Source: Botryosphaeria dothidea (Eukaryota > Ascomycota > Dothideomycetes > Botryosphaeriales > Botryosphaeriaceae). Taken from it: a stretch of DNA of 64,000 nt. Shown piece by piece: positions 1 through 10,023 of the stretch. The stretch spans positions 1,922,001 through 1,986,000 of the forward strand of contig WWBZ02000016.1 of NCBI GenBank assembly GCA_011503125.2, read 5' to 3'. The position numbers were made by a program, and so were the translations under genes. The notes under the pieces are model-generated. The model did not search any database. It saw nothing but the letters and a program-made list of their open reading frames with translations, and was not told where the DNA came from. Every line of letters starts with the position of its first letter. The first letter of the stretch is position 1.

Positions 1-1
1 A

Positions 2-2117
2 TCACTCCTCCATCTCAACACCATCCTCCTCATCATCCTCATCGAACTCGACGCCGAAATCCGCACAAACATCCCACCGATCTCCCTTCGCCGACTCGCT
101 CACATACTTGACAAACCGCAGCACGCCGGTATCCCTCAGCACGATGCCCATGGTATTCCAACCAGCCGGCATGCTGAACAGCACGCCGTCGTCCTCGTCG
201 GCACCGCTAGACCTATACACGGCCGGGTCGGCCTTGCGGCGCTTGCCCGCGCCCGTCATGGCGGAGCCGCCCTCGGCGGCGGCCGACTTGTTCTTGGAAG
301 CGTTGGTGACGTCGACGCCATCATCAGAGCCAGCGTCGTCATCCTCGTCGTCGTCGTCGTCCGCGGCCATGTACATCTCGTAGCCGCCGGGCGTGTCGTT
401 GTCTGCGGGAGCGGGCTCTTGCGGCTCCTTGGCCTTGGCCTTGCTCTTCTTGGGCGACGCCTTCTTGCCGTTCGTCTCGCCGTTCTCCTTGGTCTCTTCT
501 GCGCCATCTGCGCCCTCTTCGTCGGCGTCGTCGTCGCCCCAGCCCTTGCTCGGCGTGATGCCCAGCGTGACCTCTAGCTGCAGCTGCTCCTCGTCGTACG
601 AGGTGGCCAGCGTGTAGTCCATGCCTGTCCTGAAGCGGCGTGCCAGCATGCTGGCCTTGGTCAGCGTCAACCCCGTGGCCAGGGCGAGCCACTTCTTGAA
701 AGCGACGCTGGGGAGGAAGACGTCGATGAGCTCGTCGTAAGGAGACAGTTCCTCGCCTTCCCCGGTGTTAGCATCCCTCGTGGGGTAGCGGAACAGGAAG
801 CGGTGCTTGTGCGGCGGGCGGGCGACGCCGGTGTTGTGTGCGCGTGAGGCTGGCGCGGGCATGGTGGCGGGCGTCTTCTTGTCCTGCTCCTCGAGGAAGG
901 TGCGCAGGCGGGCGGAGAAGGATTTCGACAGGAAGTTGGCGAGGCGCAGGGACGACTCGTCGGCGAACATGGTGTTGAGGTCCTCGACGGTGTCTGGGGC
1001 GAGGTAGGTGGGCGTCATGAAGTTGAGGAGGAACTCGAACTCCTGCTCCGTAAGAGGCGCTGCCTCGTCCTCGTCCTCGTTCTCGCCCTTGTTCTCCTTC
1101 TCTTCTTCCTCATTCTCCTCCTCAGCAGGGTATTCGAACCACTGCTGCTGCGGAAGGTCGAACTGTGCCGCCTTCGCGCCACTCTCAAGCTGCTGTAGCG
1201 AACTCCGCTCCGCCAGCTTCTCTTCCAGGCCCTCTTCATAGCCCTCCTCTCCCTCCTGCGGGATATGGAACCAGCCACTCACGGCCATGCGCACGCGGCC
1301 GCCATCCTCCTCATTGTCACCCTCCGCGCGCTTGTACACCTCCTCAACATCGTGGAAGCTCTCGCCCGGCTGCACGGTGAAGAACGACAGCTGGTTGAAC
1401 GCCGGGGGAATAACGACGGTATGATCCGGTTGGGGCACCTTGACCTCATCGCCCTTGTCGTTCTTCAAATCCTCCGTCGGGAACAGGCGAAGCGCGCCGC
1501 CCCACTCGGGCTTCCACGGCCTGTCCGGGTCGAGCAGGTAGAGGATGTAGCTGACGCGGCGGCTGCCGATGACGTCATCGTGGCACAGCAGGTGGCAGCC
1601 GGGAGTGTAGACGTTGATGGCCAGGTCCGTCTTGACGCCGCTGAGCGGGCCCGAGCCGGCGATGGCGGCGATGTACTTGCGGAACGCGGACGAGTAGAGG
1701 GCGTCGCGCAGCTGCAGCAGCGACGGTAGCTTGGCCAGCGACGAGTCGTCCAGGCCGTCGAGGTTGGCCAGGTCGCCGGACTGGTGGATCTTATAGATGT
1801 CCGTCTCCTTCGGCGTGAAGGAGATGTGCTGCCGGATTTCGTCGCGCACGTTGCGGAGAAGCGATGTATCGATGAGGTTCTGGATCACGGCGTGCTTGTA
1901 GCTGTAGCATGATCAGACCGGCGTTTCTCAGTCGTTTTGGGGTAACATTGGTGTCTGCTTACGGCGCCGACTCCGCATATTGTTTCTGGTAGTCATCTAG
2001 CACCTTGGTGTCGAAGAGACCTTTGCGGAAGTTTGATCGTGCCTCCACGTCTGAGAGGGCGCGCTTCTTGGACTTGCCATTGACGGCAACGCTATCCTCG
2101 GCCTTGCGCTTCGGCAT
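2..2117 (-). CDS. TPA1: Tpa1/Ofd1-type prolyl 3,4-dihydroxylase (2OG-Fe(II) oxygenase)
   Basis: Two exons on the minus strand, 2117-1963 and 1901-2, with a 61 bp GTAAGC...CAG intron. The product is 684 aa, near the length of yeast Tpa1. The N-terminus is basic (starts MPKRKAEDS), as in nuclear members. The first oxygenase domain has the iron-binding HxD motif at about H159/D161 (CHDD). The partner His is in the PGESFHDVEEV segment, followed by the 2-oxoglutarate-binding Arg in RVRMAVSGWF. A long acidic linker joins it to a second, C-terminal oxygenase-like domain, which is the family layout. Known family members hydroxylate a prolyl residue of ribosomal protein uS12 and affect translation termination; in fission yeast Ofd1 also controls SREBP turnover. 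The C-terminus is rich in Asp/Glu. The stop codon lies at bases 2-4, so the gene is complete. Assignment is firm; the exact substrate is inferred from the family. Confidence 0.9.
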
Positions 2118-2641
2118 CTCGGGCAATATACGGCAGTGTAGTGCGGTGGGAGAGAGGTGTGCTGCGGGCAGAGCGGAGGAGCTATGGCTTCGCTCTTATC
2201 CCAACTTTTTTGCCTGGTCTGTGCACTCGAGGCCCCAAATCTCAGCCTTTCTCTCACGCCACAACCAGCAGAAATCTTGCAGAGATCATCCGTGCAAGTA
2301 GCGGCTCGTTCCTCAATTGGTGGCCAGCAGTCAAATTTTGTCATGTACATATCATAGCACTAGCTTTGACAGCACGTGTCAATCATCACAGCAATGAGGG
2401 CATTCGTCAAAATATGAAAATAGTGTGAATTACGCATTGTCTGAAAACCTACCGCCGCCTGAACCCAGTGTTCGGTATATAGGACTGAAGAGAGCAATGA
2501 GAAGCATCCTGTGCCTGGAAACCTTTGAAACTCGAAATCAAAGCAATACTTTTTGTGAACCGTTCCCGATCATGAACCAACCCTTGACCATATCCATACA
2601 AAACTTACCGTCCTTGCAGAAATGCACTAATCAAAGGCAAT
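2118..2641. other. Intergenic: TPA1-like promoter and 3' end of the nucleolin-like gene
   Basis: This stretch holds the upstream region of the prolyl hydroxylase gene (transcribed leftwards) and the 3' flank of the nucleolin-like gene. Both are on the minus strand. Short open frames here show no family resemblance, and I see no RNA gene. Confidence 0.5.
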
Positions 2642-4339
2642 TTAGTCGAAGGCGATCTTCTTGCCCTGGAAGTCACCGAAGCCACCGCGGTTGGTGGTAC
2701 CACCACGGCCGCCGCGAGCGCCTCCACGGCCGCCGAAACCGCCACGGCTACCACCACGAGCACCGCCGCGACCACCAAAGCCACCGCGGGGACCACCGCG
2801 ACCACCACCACCACGACCGCCACCAAAGCCACCGCGGCCACCGCCGTTGTTGTCGCGAGGAGCAGCGAAATCGAGACGGACGGAACGACCGCCGAGCTCA
2901 ACACCCTGAAGGTCATTGAAGGCGCTCTGAGCCTCCTCAACAGAGCTGAAGCCAACGTAACCGAAACCCTTGGGCATGCCATCCTCCGGCTTGGTGGGCA
3001 GAGACACACGAGTGATGGTGCCATATTCCTGGAAGAACTCGGTGACACTGTCGGGAGTAGCCTCGAAGGAAAGGTTGCCAACGAAGAGGGTGTCAGAAGG
3101 CCTGCTGGGGACGTCACCGTGCTGCGAAGCACGGTTGTTGGCCCTGTCCCTGGGGTTCTGGCCCTCGGGACGAGGAGTGCTGAAGTCAAGGTTGAGGGTA
3201 CGATTGTCGAGGTCGGTACCCTTCTTGGCATTGAGAGCCGCGGTAGCAGCCTCAACAGTGTCAAATTCGACGTAACCGAATCTGCGAGCACGATTTGGTT
3301 AATATCAATGAAAACTCCTGGGTTAAAGAACGCAAGGACTTACCCCTTAGACCTGCCGGTGGCGCGGTCGGTCACGATGCGAACAGCCCTGGGGCTGAAC
3401 TCCTCGAACTCGCGGCCGAGCCACTCCTCGTCGACGTTCCAGCTGAGGTTGCCAACAAAGAGGTTAGGAGAGCCTCCTGCCTCACTCTGCTCGGTCTTGT
3501 TCTTCTTGGTGGACTGAGTAGCCTCGGCCTCGGCCTTGCGCTTCTTCGAGGGAGCCTCCTCAGAGGAAGTGCTCTCCTCGGAGTCCTCATCGGAATCGGA
3601 GGAGTCGGAAGAGTCGGAGTCAGAAGAAGCCTGAAAAATATTAGTATGGGACACGAAGACCATATGCGGTGAGAAGACTTACAGCCTTGGCCTTCTTGGC
3701 CTTAGGGGCCTCCTCTTCATCAGAGTCAGAGTCAGAGGAGTCGCTGTCGCTCTCAGACTCGGCCTTAGGAGCCTCCTTGGCAGCGGCCTTCTTAGGAGCA
3801 GCAACCTTCTTGGGGGCAGGAGCCTCGTCGTCAGAAGCGTCTGAGTCGGAGTCGGAGTCGGAGTCGGAGTCGGCTTCAGACTCGCTGGAGCTGTCGTCCT
3901 TGGCAGCCACCTTCTTCGCAGTGCCATTGGCCTTGACGGGAACGCCAGCATCGCTGTCGCTGTCGCTGTCGCTGTCGTCACTAGAAGAATCGGAGTCGTT
4001 CTTCTTAGCGGCAGCCTTGGCAGTGCCGTTGGCCTTGGGTGCAGGCTTGCTCTCAGCCTCCGAAGCAGAAGACTCAGAGTCGGACTCGCTCTCGCTGCTA
4101 GCAGAGCTGTCGCTGGTCATCTCCTCGTCGCTGTCAGACTCGGGCTCAGGAGTGGGCTCCTTGGCCTTCTTGCTCTTCTTGTTGGACTTCGAGGCGGCGG
4201 CCTTAGCGGTCTCCTTAGCCTTAGCCTTGGGCGTCTGGGACGGCTTGGTGACGCGACCCTCCTTAACAGAGGTGACCTTCTTGGGGGTCTCAGCCTTGAC
4301 GGCGCCCTTGGTGGGCTTCGCAGCCTTAGCCTTGGCCAT
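2642..4339 (-). CDS. NSR1: Nucleolin-like RNA-binding protein (gar2/NSR1 type)
   Basis: Three exons, 4339-3683, 3630-3344 and 3281-2642, give 527 aa. Intron 1 has a TACTAAT branch point and GTAAGT donor. Residues 1-260 are alternating Lys/Ala-rich basic stretches and long Ser-Asp/Ser-Glu runs, the phosphorylated acidic region typical of nucleolins. Two RRMs follow: RRM1 has RNP2 LFVGNL at 276-281 and RNP1 KGFGYVEF at 314-321, RRM2 has LFVGNL at 380-385 and KGFGYVGF at 419-426. The second intron falls exactly inside the first RNP1. The C-terminus (about 460-515) is an RGG/GGF repeat tail. In yeasts this protein is nucleolar and acts in pre-rRNA processing and 18S maturation. The upstream region carries the AGCCCAC cluster. 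Identity is firm from domain order; NSR1 and gar2 are names for the same family. Confidence 0.92.
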
Positions 4340-5106
4340 TGCGATAGGTGGAGGTTAACCTATTGAAGAGCGGTCAGTTTGAGCGGAAATCGAAGTTGAA
4401 GTAACAAAGACAAGCACGCTGGTGAACGCGCGAAAGCCGACAGCCCTCTGAGAGATTTTGAGCCAGCAGCGGCGCAATGGGAACAGCTTTTCATCAGGAT
4501 CTCTCAAACGTGCGCAAAGCCCACAGCCCTCGAGTCCGCGCGTGGCGGATGAAACCCTCAAGCCCACAAGCCCACAGAGCGACTGTCAAGGCGGCGTGTT
4601 CCCACAAGAGCCGAGACGCGGTCGCGAATCAAAAGCCCACTGAAGTCAACAGCCCACAGAGAGTTTCTCTCTCTAACGCGCACACTCTGAAAAGCGCGAT
4701 AAGCCCACAAGGATGGAAGAAGCCCACGAACCGAAGTGTTTTAGGATCAAAAGCCCACTGTAAGATTTCTGATCTCTGATCAGAAGATGCCCTCGAAAGA
4801 ATATCTCGCGCTTTGGAGCGAGAAGAAGGTGTGTGGAGGAAAAAGTGAGAGAGGTTGAGGAAGAAGAGTGGCTGGAGGCGCGCGCAGGCCGACCTTTTCT
4901 ATCCGCGCAGGCGTGTCGCAGGAAAAAAATTCGAGCTTGGGCCAGAGCGCTAGCCCGATAACGGCAGGCGGTGAGGCTCCCGTTTTTCTTAGCGCGCAAT
5001 GACTCGCTTTCCTGCCGCAGTGACCCCGAGACAGCTTCTGCGGCCACCTTCACGCGTTTCCCGGAGCTCCGCGCCATGCCCCTCGAATAACCATCATCTC
5101 TCTGCC
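4340..5106. promoter_or_regulatory. Divergent intergenic promoter region, nucleolin-like gene / ALG6
   Basis: A 767 bp divergent region. Besides the AGCCCAC cluster it contains GC-rich CGCG-type words near 4870-4990 close to the ALG6 start. An in-frame ATG at 4999 precedes the chosen ALG6 start at 5107, but the sequence between them (Arg/Pro/Ser-rich) does not look like a transferase N-terminus. Confidence 0.5.
4518..4758. promoter_or_regulatory. Cluster of eight AGCCCAC motifs
   Basis: Exact AGCCCAC copies, all on the plus strand, start at 4518, 4561, 4569, 4634, 4651, 4702, 4721 and 4752. Most are extended to AAGCCCACA or AAAGCCCAC, and a related CCCACAAG lies near 4601. Chance expectation for a 7-mer in 241 bp is about 0.015 per strand. 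The cluster sits 180-420 bp upstream of the nucleolin-like start and 350-590 bp upstream of ALG6, so it probably serves the former. The binding factor is unknown to me. Confidence 0.6.
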
Positions 5107-6957
5107 ATGGCAACCCCAACCCACAAGCCCCGGAGGAAGAAGAAGGGCGACTCTGGTATTCTCGCCAATCCTCGTCATGGTACCGTCATCGTCGATCCTG
5201 AGGATAACAGCACCAAGCCCGCCTTCCCACTCGTTGCTTTCCTCTGGCCGGCCAAGGGAACAGTCTCACAATGGGTGGTCTTGCCGCTAATCCTGATCGC
5301 TGTGGGCTTGTTCAGGTGGTCTACAGCATTTTGGGGCTATTCTGGTTCGCTCTCAAACAGTCCGGTCACTTGAGCGCCTGATTAATGATGCTTAGGCTAC
5401 CAGAAACCACCGATGCATGGAGACTTTGAGGCCCAGAGACACTGGATGGAGATTACGATCCATCTTCCCATGACCCAATGGTACTTTCACGATCTGGAAT
5501 GGTGGGGCTTGGACTATCCGCCGTTGACGGCATACCACAGTTGGCTCTTGGGAAAGATGTAGGTACTGGTCATCCGGCTTCTGATTGGTGCTGACTATGG
5601 CAGCGGCCATTACATTGAACCAACCTGGTTCGCTCTCCGTACTTCCCGCGGCCTTGATGACCCCGTCTTGAAAGTGTTCATGCGGGCCACTGTCTTCATC
5701 TCCGAATACCTGGTGTACATCCCCGCCGCTACCATCTGTCTCCGCCGATATGCCCGCTTGCAGGAGGTCAATACCTGGGAATACTCCCTCGCTCTTGTGG
5801 CCATTCTGATGCAACCCGGCTCTATCCTCATTGACCATGGACATTTCCAATATAATCTTGTGATGCTTGGTTTGGTTTTGGCAAGCATGTCGAGCATGAT
5901 TGCTGGGCGTTTCTTATGGAGCTGTGTATTCTTTGTTGGAGCCCTTGGATTCAAGCAAATGGCCCTCTTCTACGCCCCGGCGGTTTTTGCCTATCTCCTT
6001 GGAGTGTGCTTCTCTCCGAGGATTAATATCCCGAGGCTCTTGGCTATTTCGCTGGTTACTGTGGTCTCTTTCGCTGTTCTGTACGCGCCACTTGTCCTTG
6101 GAGCCGTCTACGATTGGTATTCTGGTCTCCCTGTTCACGACCTGCCTCCCCCTCCGTTACTTGCAAAGCTCCCGGTACCCGTTCCGGAAAAATCCTGGTA
6201 CTACCCGATTGTCGTGGTCCTGGCTCAATCGGTTCACCGCGTCTTTCCTTTCGCTCGTGGATTGTTCGAGGATAAGGTAGCCAACGTTTGGTGCGCTATC
6301 CATACTTTCCATAAATTGCATCAGTACCCTAGCGAGCAACTCCAATTGGGGGCTTTGGCATCGACGGCAGCCCACATTTTCGGTCCCTGCATGGCGCTCC
6401 TGATTAAACCCCGCAAGGAGCTTCTTCCATTAGCGTTTGCCGCAACTTCTTGGGGATTTTTCCTCTTCTCGTACCAAGTGCATGAGAAGAACGTTTTACT
6501 TCCCTTGCTGCCGATGACCCTCCTCCTTGGTTCTCGAAGTGGAATGCTCCCATCGGCGCGTGCCTGGGTCGGTCTAGCCAATATCTTGGGAGCTTGGACA
6601 ATGTATCCTTTGTTGAAGAGGGATGAATTGAGGGTCCCGTACTTTGTTCTCACTCTGCTTTGGGCCTACCTGCTCGGGCTTCCTCCAACTTCGTTGTCAA
6701 TTTTCCGCAACAATATTCCCGGACGCTTGAGCATCATCGAGAAATTGGTCCACGCCGGTATTTACACTGCCATGGTGGGCTGGCATTTTGTTGAGGCATT
6801 CGTGCCTCCCCCAGAAGGAAAGCCGGATCTATGGGTGGTGGCGAATGTATTAGTAGGAGCACCTGGTTTCTACCTTTGCTACCTATGGTGCTTGTTCCAC
6901 TTGATCAAGGGCTTCAAAATGGCAGTCAGAGTAGATGAGTGGAAAAAGACGCAATAG
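5107..6957 (+). CDS. ALG6: Dolichyl pyrophosphate Man9GlcNAc2 alpha-1,3-glucosyltransferase
   Basis: Three exons, 5107-5344, 5396-5558 and 5604-6957, give 584 aa. The family adds the first glucose from dolichyl-phosphate glucose to the lipid-linked Man9GlcNAc2 oligosaccharide on the lumenal side of the ER. The first lumenal loop has the ALG6-type [14 protein letters not shown] block (about 87-100, with the conserved acidic residue in GDFE) and [15 protein letters not shown] (about 115-129). ALG8 has a different WDYPPF-type block, so ALG6 is preferred. A basic cytosolic N-terminus (PRRKKK) is followed by about ten or more hydrophobic segments, and the C-terminus is short and charged (EWKKTQ). 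The first intron has a weak GTTCGC donor, but joining there restores the conserved YSG...PPMHGD segment. Start chosen at the second in-frame ATG. Confidence 0.9.
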
Positions 6958-7176
6958 AATACGACACTGGCTCGTTTTCCTAAAGTTACAGGCCAAGGCC
7001 AAATAGATACCCATATATAATGGTCAGGGAAGACAGCGCTTCGAGTGGAGAGTGTTGTACAAGTAGCCCTACAAAAAAAGTACACAAAACTGAAGTAGAT
7101 TGATCAATGCTCCTTGATTATGCCTAATGTATCGTGATCCGTGTCCAACGCCAATTCCATGCTTCCGTTCGTCCAG

Positions 7177-7529
7177 CTATATGTTGAAACCAAATCCGGC
7201 CATGCAGGTCTTGTACTTGGAGACTAGGTCCTTGCAGGCTTCTTGGGCATTGTCGCTGTTGGAGAAGAGCATGCACTCGTCGCGGGCGGCCTTTTCATCC
7301 TTGCAGACGCAGCATGGCTGTTCAAAGGTTCTGTCAGAATTGTGCAGCGTGGGAGAGGGTAGCACGCCATCGACGTACTTTCGGCTTTGCGGCGGCGGCG
7401 GCGGAAGAGCCCGCAGGCTTGAGGTCTGCGCCGAGGTTACCGGAGGTTGCGGGTGCTGCGAGAGGGTGTCAGGAAGACGCGGAGGTTATGCGATGTTGAG
7501 AAGAGCATACCGGCTTGCATTGAGCTCAT
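7177..7529 (-). CDS. COX17: Mitochondrial copper chaperone Cox17
   Basis: Three small exons, 7529-7511, 7455-7379 and 7317-7177, give a 78 aa protein. It has the copper-binding KPCCVC motif (C34, C35, C37) and the twin CX9C pairs C37/C47 and C60/C70, with the GFGFNI end typical of Cox17. The protein works in the mitochondrial intermembrane space, imported by the Mia40 disulphide relay, and passes copper to Sco1 and Cox11 for cytochrome oxidase assembly. The N-terminal 30 residues are Ala/Ser-rich and variable. The first coding exon is only 19 bp. The gene is divergent from RNA1 with 272 bp between start codons. Confidence 0.93.
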
Positions 7530-7801
7530 GGTGGAGGAGTGGTGGTGGTGTGTGGATGCTGGGCAGAGAGTACAGGCCGAGTGTTAGAAATCAACGAGCG
7601 GCTCATGTCATCAGCCAGAGCGCCAAGCCGGTCGGCAGCTGAGTCGTGCGCATCGCCGATGCAGGCACTTGCAGGGTCGTGCAGGGACCCAAAGACGAAA
7701 ACATCCCACCGTGCCCCTCCAACACAACTCTCTTTCTGCCGCCCAACATCCACAACCCCACGACTATTTTTTACGCAGAGACCGCTACCCCGCAGCCAAT
7801 C

Positions 7802-9167
7802 ATGGCTAATCCCAAGACTTTCAGCTTGGAAGGCAAAGGCCTGAAGCTCACCACCGCTGAGGACATTGAGCCGCACATTCAGGCCCTCAAAGACAACTCT
7901 AATGTCGAGGAGGTCGTCTTCGTCGGCAACACTCTCGGCATAGGCGCTTCCGAGGCCCTCGCCAAGGTGCTTGAGACGAAGAAGAACCTCAAGGTACTGC
8001 GCATCCCCTATTCTCCTTTTCAAAGTCCAACTACCATTTTTGGGTGCCTTGTCGGCCGCGGCGCTAACACTTCCTCTTCATTTCCACTAGGTCGCCAACT
8101 TCGCCGACATTTTCACCTCGCGTCTACTCTCCGAGATCCCGCCCGCGCTCGATAGCATCCTCACCGCCTTGCTTTCGCTTCCCAAGCTCGAGACGGTCGA
8201 TCTCTCTGACAACGCCTTCGGCCTCAACACCCAGGCCCCGCTCGTCTCTTTCCTCTCCGCACACACCCCGCTCCGCCACCTGTACCTTAACAACAATGGT
8301 CTGGGCCCTGCTGCCGGCACCCTGATTGCCGACGCGCTCTCCAAGCTCGCCGACAAGAAGGAAGCCGCGCGCCAGACTGACGCCGATGTCCCATACCTCG
8401 AGACCGTCATCTGCGGACGCAACCGCCTCGAGAACGGCTCCATGGAGGCTTGGGCGCGCGCCTATTCTAAGCACACGGGCCTGCGCGAGATCAAGATGGT
8501 CCAGAACGGCATCCGCCAGGAGGGCATCACCCACCTGCTGCGCAACGGCCTGGTGCACCAGTCCAAGCTCCGCATCCTCGACCTCCAGGACAACACCTTC
8601 ACCACCACCGGTGCCCGCGCTCTCGCCGACATCATCGGCGGCTTCCCGGATCTGCGCGAGCTGGGCATCAGCGATTGCTACCTGCAGGCCAAGGGCAGCT
8701 TGCTGCTCAGCAAGGCGTTGGCGCAGGGCAAGAACCCGAAACTGGAGATCCTGCGCATGCAGTACAACGACATGAATGCGGTGGGCCTTAAGGCGTTCGC
8801 CGACGCGAACGAGAAGGCGCTGCCGAAGCTGCGCCGCTTCGAGGTCAACGGAAACAAATTCGCCGAGGATGACGAGAGCGTCGAGCGTCTTCAGGAGGCA
8901 CTCTCGTCACGTAAGGAGGAGGCCGACCCGGAATTCGTCGAGAGCCTGAAGGAGGGCTACGAGTTTGGTCTTGATGAGTTGGACGAGCTGGACGACGAAG
9001 AGGACGAGGAGGAGGAAGAGGAGGAAGAGGCGGAAGAGGCGGAAGAGGAAGAGAAGAAGGAACGCGGACTTAAGGCCGCGGACCAGGCGGAGAACGCAAA
9101 CGTCAGCCAGAAAGAAGACAAGAGCGTCGACAAGCTGGCGGAGTTGCTAGGCAAGACCGGTCTGTAA
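7802..9167 (+). CDS. RNA1: Ran GTPase-activating protein RanGAP1 (Rna1)
   Basis: Two exons, 7802-7993 and 8091-9167, join in phase 0 to a 422 aa protein, close to the 407 aa of yeast Rna1. The protein is built of leucine-rich repeats (for example LETVDLSDNAFG, LRHLYLNNNGLG, LRILDLQDNTFT, LRELGISDCYL) of the long RanGAP type. After these comes a very acidic tail (about 355-385, runs of Glu) and a short Lys-rich end. RanGAP is cytosolic and activates GTP hydrolysis by Ran, which keeps the gradient that drives nuclear import and export. The catalytic Arg lies in the N-terminal repeats of the family; I did not align it. Start is the first ATG of the frame. Confidence 0.93.
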
Positions 9168-10023
9168 ATGGAAAAGGCCCTAATGGGAAACGTTCAACGA
9201 GGGACGAATGGAAATGTTGGGAAACTATTGTTCTGGATGGGTGGAAATTGGTGTTATTAGGCTTGGGGACAAAAACAACTTTTGTTCGTCGAAATACAGT
9301 GCTTGTTGTTTGATTTTGGTTTGTGCGGGGAAAAAAGAAATTATATCCATGGCGGTGATTTGGGACCGGAGACCTTAGGAACTGGTTGGCGAGAAGGACA
9401 AGGGCGATTGATGGGAGTCACCTGGCTTTGACGTAGATGATAGGCTTTTGTATTGTTGCTCTATGAGGAGCGTATATGAGATTGTGCATTAGCGTTTGAC
9501 TAGAATTAAGAAAAAGATCATTTGTTTCTCAAAGTCACGGACAAAATGTTGAGCAAGCGTTGTCCCGATGACAGGACGGGGGGCCTTGTGTTGGTTCAGA
9601 TCTGGAGCTTCCCATATTTCCTCAAGGAGGTATTTATTTTGCATGTATCATAGTAATAGGCGGCTTAATGTTGTATGTACATTACATTATGTCTTGTCGC
9701 CTCCCCGGTCTGAAATAAGCAAGTAGAAAGAGAAATCCGAACTTTTTCCAGTCCATTCTGCTCTCCCATCCCAGAAATACGCCAAAACATAGAGACAGCT
9801 CCAATCAAGCATATAGTAGGAGAAGTGGCTGCTACTAGTCTTCTAAACGTCGTTAGTCTGCAGGCCCTAAACCCGGCCCCCACCTATCTCCATATTGCCT
9901 TATATATTACACCCACCCGCTGTTCGATGCTTCTCACTTTCGCACTTGCGACCCCCAAGTACGCGTCCAATTAAAAGTCTGTCGCCAGCTTACTCTGTAA
10001 CGGAGGACGACACGGCGAGCAAG
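9168..10023. other. Intergenic: RNA1 3' flank and HET-gene upstream region
   Basis: An 856 bp AT-richer stretch without a supportable gene. It should contain the RNA1 3' UTR and the promoter of the HET gene. Nothing distinctive was seen. Confidence 0.5.

Noticed and set aside
3669..4358. Plus-strand frame of 229 codons
   Set aside because: It is the antisense of the Ser-Asp/Lys-Ala-rich part of the nucleolin-like gene; its Leu/Ser/Glu repeats mirror the repeats of that gene.
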